From positions 1 through 41,202 of the forward strand of contig JAGWAE010000003.1 of the NCBI GenBank assembly GCA_018302135.1: a stretch of DNA of 41,202 nucleotides, written 5' to 3'. Source of the stretch: Candidatus Woesearchaeota archaeon. Lineage in GTDB: Archaea > Nanobdellota > Nanobdellia > SCGC-AAA011-G17 > PNOQ01. The translations under genes were made by a program, and so were the position numbers. The notes beneath the pieces were generated by a model, which saw nothing but the letters and a program-made list of their open reading frames with translations, was not told the DNA's origin and did not search any database. This document shows, in pieces, positions 37,514-41,202 of this stretch (positions are counted from its first letter, which is position 1; each line of letters opens with the position of its first letter).

Positions 37514-38605
37514 TTATTTGGACTTAAAAAACTTAGCCAACTTTATACCTTGTTGCAAAAAATAATTACTTCCAACACCATAAGATTTATCGGGCAAAGA
37601 GCTATTTTTAACAAATTCAAATCTTGCTATTCTTTGACCATTTTGAATCATAAAATTATGATCACTAGTTCTAACTTCGAGTATAGCTGGACTGCCTTTC
37701 ATATTTTTCTTTCCGCCATTTCCAAATCCAGGATCAAAAAAACCGGCGTAATGACTTCTTAAATCACTCAAAGTTGGTTCTATAGGAACTATTTCACAAG
37801 AATAATCAACAGGTATACTTATATTTTCCTTTGTTTTTAAAATATAAAAAGAACCTCTTTCTAAAATAAGCTTTTCATCTTTTGCGTAAATTTTTTCAAA
37901 ATAATCATCAGGATCATAATATTCTTTCTTTATTAAATCAATAAATTTAGAAGCATTTTTAGATTTATATCCAACTAATTTGTGGTTAACATCAACAGTT
38001 AAATACAAACCATTGTTATGAATATATTTTTTGATATCTAACTTATTTCCATTTTCATCATATAACAAAGGAAATTTTTTATTTAAATCATAAAGTTCTT
38101 TATCTTTAAGTATATTAGAATCGTTTTTAAAAAATCTTAATTGAGTTAAACTAACAAATTTCGAGAGTTTTACAGGGAATGATTGTGGTATTACTTCCAA
38201 ATACAATTTTCCTTTATATCCTTTAGGCAAATAATCAAAATGGCTTACTTTATCAGCAATAACTCTAGTTAACAAATCAATCCTTCCAAAAGAACTTTTT
38301 GGATTAGTTTTTGCAAAAACATTTATAGGAAGTTTTAATTCTTCTAAAATAGGAATTATATAAACATTTCCAGGATAAAGAATAATACCTTCGTTAATAT
38401 CAAGAATTTCATAACTAGTTTCTTTCAAAAAAGTATCAATATCTGAATTTATAGGTAAAAAAGAAGAAGGAATAACAAACATTTTATCATCAACTCTTAA
38501 ATCAAAACTTGATGGCTGAATTTGCGAATCTTCTATTCCTATTTTTGACTTCATAATTCCTAATTTTATAAATTTTTTAATATCTTTATCAACTAAAGCA
38601 GTCAT
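37514..38605 (-). CDS. dcd: Two-domain dCTP deaminase-family protein
   Basis: Two dCTP deaminase-like folds in one 363-aa chain. The first (about 1-180) has QPSSFDLRVDD and TNPKSSFGRIDLLTRV, where the catalytic Ser and Arg lie, and LYLEVIPQSF for the catalytic Glu. The second (about 190-363) has LRSHYAGFFDPGFGNGG, ILEVRTSDHNFMIQNGQRIARFEF and a C-terminal tail GVGSNYFLQQG. The family (duplicated Dcd, N-terminal DCD domain) deaminates dCTP to dUTP; whether dUTPase activity accompanies it is unknown. It feeds the ThyX/Tmk pathway to dTTP. TATA-like TATTTAAAT (38629-38637) precedes it. Confidence 0.9.
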   Translation of the reverse strand: MTALVDKDIKKFIKLGIMKSKIGIEDSQIQPSSFDLRVDDKMFVIPSSFLPINSDIDTFLKETSYEILDINEGIILYPGNVYIIPILEELKLPINVFAKTNPKSSFGRIDLLTRVIADKVSHFDYLPKGYKGKLYLEVIPQSFPVKLSKFVSLTQLRFFKNDSNILKDKELYDLNKKFPLLYDENGNKLDIKKYIHNNGLYLTVDVNHKLVGYKSKNASKFIDLIKKEYYDPDDYFEKIYAKDEKLILERGSFYILKTKENISIPVDYSCEIVPIEPTLSDLRSHYAGFFDPGFGNGGKKNMKGSPAILEVRTSDHNFMIQNGQRIARFEFVKNSSLPDKSYGVGSNYFLQQGIKLAKFFKSK

Positions 38606-38665
38606 TTGAAAAATAAAGAATCGAACTATATTTAAATAATTTGTTAGAATCTATTAAAAAGGAAG

Positions 38666-38675
38666 TTTTATAAAT
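38666..38675 (+). promoter_or_regulatory. TATA box of the 38700 gene
   Basis: GTTTTATAAATC lies 25-34 bases before the ATG at 38700. Confidence 0.55.
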
Positions 38676-38699
38676 CAATTATTTGTTGCAAAATTGAAA

Positions 38700-39068
38700 A
38701 TGAAAACAAAAACTAAAAAAGGATTAGTAAGTTTGGTAGCTGCCAGCGGATTTTATTTATATATGTGTATTCCAGCTTCAATAAGAGTAAATGAAGCATT
38801 AAAACAAACAAAATTTGAAGAAATGTTCACAGTTAGAGCTGAAAACGGGCCATACCAAGTAGTAAATCATGCATTAGATTACAATGGAGATTTGGACAGA
38901 ATAAGATTATTAAGAGACGACTTTCTAAGGCAAAATAACTCTGTTTATATGTTTGGAGAATGGAGATCAACAAGATACGGCAAAAATAAACCAGAACCTA
39001 GTGCAGATATATCAGGTTTCGCAGTTTGTTACAATCCATTTAAAGCATCAAGCCCAAACGAAGATTAA
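38700..39068 (+). CDS. Unassigned 122-aa protein with membrane signal
   Basis: The ATG at 38700 is preferred over an upstream TTG because the TATA element (38666-38675) predicts initiation close to it. A basic start (KTKTKKG) precedes a hydrophobic segment (LVSLVAASGFYLYMCIPA, about 10-27), then a soluble mixed domain with ENGPYQVVNHALDYNGD. It may be a signal-anchored protein. No family recognised. It converges with the DUF357 gene, overlapping by 4 bases. Confidence 0.6.
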   Translation: MKTKTKKGLVSLVAASGFYLYMCIPASIRVNEALKQTKFEEMFTVRAENGPYQVVNHALDYNGDLDRIRLLRDDFLRQNNSVYMFGEWRSTRYGKNKPEPSADISGFAVCYNPFKASSPNED

Positions 39069-39340
39069 TCAGAAGTAAATAATCTTGAGTCATGAACATC
39101 AAAAACATCACTTCTTGCACCCGCATCTAACCAACCATGGGCATAATTTAAAGCTGCAAAGGCATTAACATAATCATCTTTTTTATAAAAGTGTTTAGCA
39201 TCAGATATATATCTTGAAATCATATCAATAAAATCATCAAAATACTTTTTATTTTTACCTGGATTTTTTTTAGCCATTTCAAAAGCTTCTTGACTAATAT
39301 TAAAATATTTTTCCAGCTTTTCTTTAGTTATTTTGTCCAT
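39065..39340 (-). CDS. DUF357 family helical protein
   Basis: The start is the ATG at 39340 (a TTG at 39352 is in frame upstream). The 91-aa helical protein has YISDAKHFYKKDDYVNAFAALNYAHGWLDAGAR, the DUF357 hallmark, here given in pieces: ISDAKHFYKKDDY, NAFAALNYAHGWLDAGAR. Function is unknown. It overlaps the 38700 gene end by 4 bases. TATA-like TTTAAATAT (39363-39371) lies 23-31 bases before the start. Confidence 0.85.
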   Translation of the reverse strand: MDKITKEKLEKYFNISQEAFEMAKKNPGKNKKYFDDFIDMISRYISDAKHFYKKDDYVNAFAALNYAHGWLDAGARSDVFDVHDSRLFTSD

Positions 39341-39423
39341 AAAACTACTCAAAAATACATCTTTAAATATCTATCTAAAAAGCCAATAACATATTTAAAC
39401 AAAGTTAAATTCCTCCAACTTTA

Positions 39424-40119
39424 ATGGAAAGAGGTAGATTCATAGTTTTAGAAGGTATAGATGGTTCTGGTAAAAATACTCAACTAAGTCTTATCACTAG
39501 AGAATTATTTGATTTAAACAAAGGTTCAGATTTAAAACAGACTAGAGAGCCATGGAAATCAGAATATGGAAGAATGATAAGACAAATTCTAAAAAGTGAT
39601 AGAGATCCAAGAGAAAAAGGAGAAGATTGTTTTGATTTATATGTAAAAGATAGAACATTACATTTACAAATGATTGAACAAGAATTAGCACAAGGTAATA
39701 TAGTAATTTCCGATAGATATTATTACTCAACTATTGCATATCAACAAGCCCAAGGAATTGAATTAGAAAGAATAATAGAAGCAAACAAAGTATTTCCAGT
39801 TCCAGACTTAACAATGGTGTTCAAAATCCCCCCGGAAAAGGCATTAAGAAGGATTTCTAAAAATAGATCAAAAAAAGAGAAATTTGAAGAGTTAGCATTT
39901 TTAACTCAAGTTGCCTATTATTTCGAAAATATGAGATCTTTCACAGACAGATTAGATAAAGCTAGAGAAATCGTGGACCCAGATTACAAAAAAGAAACTT
40001 TACTATTTGTAAATGCCGACCAAGCACCAACAAAAGTTTATAGTGAAATAAGAAGATGTTTAGAATATCAAACAATCATGCAAGAAATACAGCAGATAAG
40101 AGCAAGATTAAATCTTTAG
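39424..40119 (+). CDS. tmk: Thymidylate kinase
   Basis: Phosphorylates dTMP to dTDP. P-loop GIDGSGKNTQ is at 11-20 (K followed by N rather than T/S), then TREPW near 40, and VISDRYYYSTIAYQ near 95-108, RISKNRSKKEKFEE (LID) near 143. Length 231 aa is a little longer than usual. TATA-like TATTTAAAC (39392-39400) lies 24-32 bases before the ATG, so the message is probably leaderless. It is the first of a plus-strand run with thyX, 57 bases apart. Confidence 0.94.
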   Translation: MERGRFIVLEGIDGSGKNTQLSLITRELFDLNKGSDLKQTREPWKSEYGRMIRQILKSDRDPREKGEDCFDLYVKDRTLHLQMIEQELAQGNIVISDRYYYSTIAYQQAQGIELERIIEANKVFPVPDLTMVFKIPPEKALRRISKNRSKKEKFEELAFLTQVAYYFENMRSFTDRLDKAREIVDPDYKKETLLFVNADQAPTKVYSEIRRCLEYQTIMQEIQQIRARLNL

Positions 40120-40144
40120 TTTTATATCTTTCTAACCATAAATG

Positions 40145-40153
40145 ATTATAAAT
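40145..40153 (+). promoter_or_regulatory. TATA box of thyX
   Basis: ATTATAAAT lies 24-32 bases before the ATG at 40177, in the tmk-thyX spacer. Confidence 0.55.
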
Positions 40154-40176
40154 CCAAGTTTATTCAAAAAAACACA

Positions 40177-41067
40177 ATGGAAGCAGAAAGATTACAAAGA
40201 GCAAGTTCACCTGCTTTAGATGAGATTTTGGGACAACAATTCAACGTTTTAGATAGAGGATTTATTAGAGTTGTAGATTATATGGGCAATGATTCCTCCA
40301 TAGTTCAAGCAGCCAGAGTAAGTTATGGTAAAGGAACTAAAACAATTTCAGATGATGAAGGATTAATAAGATACTTAATGAGACATGATCACACTTCTCC
40401 ATTCGAAATGTGTGATATTAAACTACATGTAAAAGTACCAATGGATGCCTGGCGTCAATGGATTAGGCACAGAACTGCTTCAGTAAATGAAATAAGCTCT
40501 AGATATTCAGAAGTCAAAGATGAAAGACAGCAAACTTTACCAGATGCTTGGCGTTTACAATCAAAAGATAATAAGCAAGGAAGTAAAGGATATTTAGAAC
40601 AATCACTTGGAGAGAATTTAACAATAAACGAATTAGAATTACAACAACACGCACAACAAGTGTATCAAGAAAGAATAGATTTGGGTGTTGCAAAAGAACA
40701 AGCAAGAAAAGATTTACCATTATCAACTTACACAGAAGCTTATTGGGAAATTGATTTGAAAAATTTAATTCATTTTTTAACATTAAGAATGGAATCTCAT
40801 GCACAATTAGAAATTAGAAGTTACGCCAGCTTAATAGGTGAAGAAATAGTTTCAAGATGGGTACCTTTAACTTGGCAAGCATTCAAAGATTATAGATTAA
40901 ATGCTATAAAACTTTCAGCACAAGAAATAGAAATTATCAGTAAATTAATCGATCCAAATAGAGTTTCAGAAGAATATCTAAATAGTTTAGCACAACAACA
41001 AGGATTAACAACAAAAGTAGAAAGAGCAGAATTTATAAAAAAGGTGAGAAGAATAACAGGAGAATAA
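40177..41067 (+). CDS. thyX: Flavin-dependent thymidylate synthase ThyX
   Basis: Makes dTMP from dUMP with methylenetetrahydrofolate and FAD/NADPH. The ThyX motif R97-HRTAS-VNEISSRYSE is present, with HTSPFE near 72-77 and LRMESHAQLEIRSYA near 214-228. At 296 aa it is longer than the usual 220-250, with an insert between the motif and the EIR region. It follows tmk, and a 41-aa membrane peptide gene overlaps its stop by one base. Confidence 0.94.
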   Translation: MEAERLQRASSPALDEILGQQFNVLDRGFIRVVDYMGNDSSIVQAARVSYGKGTKTISDDEGLIRYLMRHDHTSPFEMCDIKLHVKVPMDAWRQWIRHRTASVNEISSRYSEVKDERQQTLPDAWRLQSKDNKQGSKGYLEQSLGENLTINELELQQHAQQVYQERIDLGVAKEQARKDLPLSTYTEAYWEIDLKNLIHFLTLRMESHAQLEIRSYASLIGEEIVSRWVPLTWQAFKDYRLNAIKLSAQEIEIISKLIDPNRVSEEYLNSLAQQQGLTTKVERAEFIKKVRRITGE

Positions 41068-41192
41068 TGAAAAAATTATTACTAAACATTTCTTTATTTA
41101 TTTTTATAATTTTAACTGTATTTAATTTAATATTTTTAATAGAAACTGCAAGAAACAAAGATTTATCACAATTTTATTATCAAAATAAATAA
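41067..41192 (+). CDS. 41-aa single-helix membrane peptide
   Basis: The ATG at 41067-41069 overlaps the thyX TAA by one base (TAATG). The product is one hydrophobic helix (LLLNISLFIFIILTVFNLIFLI) followed by a short polar end ARNKDLSQFYYQNK. It may be a genuine short coupled gene, or an AT-rich chance frame, as hydrophobic frames are easy in such composition. No family recognised. The window ends 10 bases after its stop. Confidence 0.4.
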   Translation: MKKLLLNISLFIFIILTVFNLIFLIETARNKDLSQFYYQNK

Positions 41193-41202
41193 AGAAATGT
41201 TT

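Overview
The window looks like a chromosomal segment of an AT-rich archaeon, most likely a DPANN lineage of the Woesearchaeota/Pacearchaeota type. Archaeal markers are the exosome (Rrp4, Rrp41, Rrp42), SBDS, proteasome alpha, RNase P subunits Pop5 and Rpp30, RpoK, eL35A-type and L10e ribosomal proteins, archaeal RNase J, AK6, Mre11-Rad50, and TATA-box promoters. Compact genes, many short unassigned proteins and very short spacers support a small-genome DPANN archaeon. The lineage call is inference; there is no 16S gene here.

Layout. Bases 1-11200 hold accessory or unassigned genes (two paralogous nucleotidyltransferases, a tandem pair of zinc-knuckle proteins, a dispersed pair of 110-aa paralogs) around PEP synthase and a ribosomal L35Ae-L10e pair. 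Bases 11200-17950 hold membrane proteins, one tRNA-Val(UAC), and a sulfur-relay locus: an E1-like enzyme, then NcsA/TtuA, a diglycine-ending ubiquitin-like protein and a membrane thioredoxin. Bases 17950-20100 encode a membrane-anchored protein of four tandem dockerin-type units. Bases 20100-26400 hold Rad50-Mre11-deoxynucleoside kinase and an RNase J operon. Bases 26400-33700 hold rps2, enolase and the exosome superoperon (pop5-psmA-SBDS-rrp4-rrp41-rrp42-rpoK). Bases 33700-41200 hold Rpp30-AK6 and deoxypyrimidine genes (UMP kinase, two-domain dCTP deaminase, thymidylate kinase, ThyX), mixed with unassigned proteins.

How the genes work together. RNA processing is strongly represented (exosome, RNase J, RNase P, SBDS, AK6, tRNA thiolation, TsaC). 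The route to dTTP can be partly traced: UMP kinase, dCTP deamination, ThyX methylation and Tmk phosphorylation, plus a salvage deoxynucleoside kinase. Envelope proteins include disulfide-type thioredoxin folds, one of which has lost its CXXC, next to a Cys-rich dockerin protein that would be a plausible client.

Gene expression. Many first genes have a TATA element about 22-32 bases before the start codon, which predicts leaderless mRNAs. Internal operon genes often carry GGAG-type Shine-Dalgarno sites and 4-base ATGA overlaps. In two places coding sequence and signal appear to coincide: the C-terminal Gly-Gly codons of the ubiquitin-like protein form the Shine-Dalgarno site of the next gene, and the last codons of an unassigned gene contain the likely TATA box of the exosome operon.
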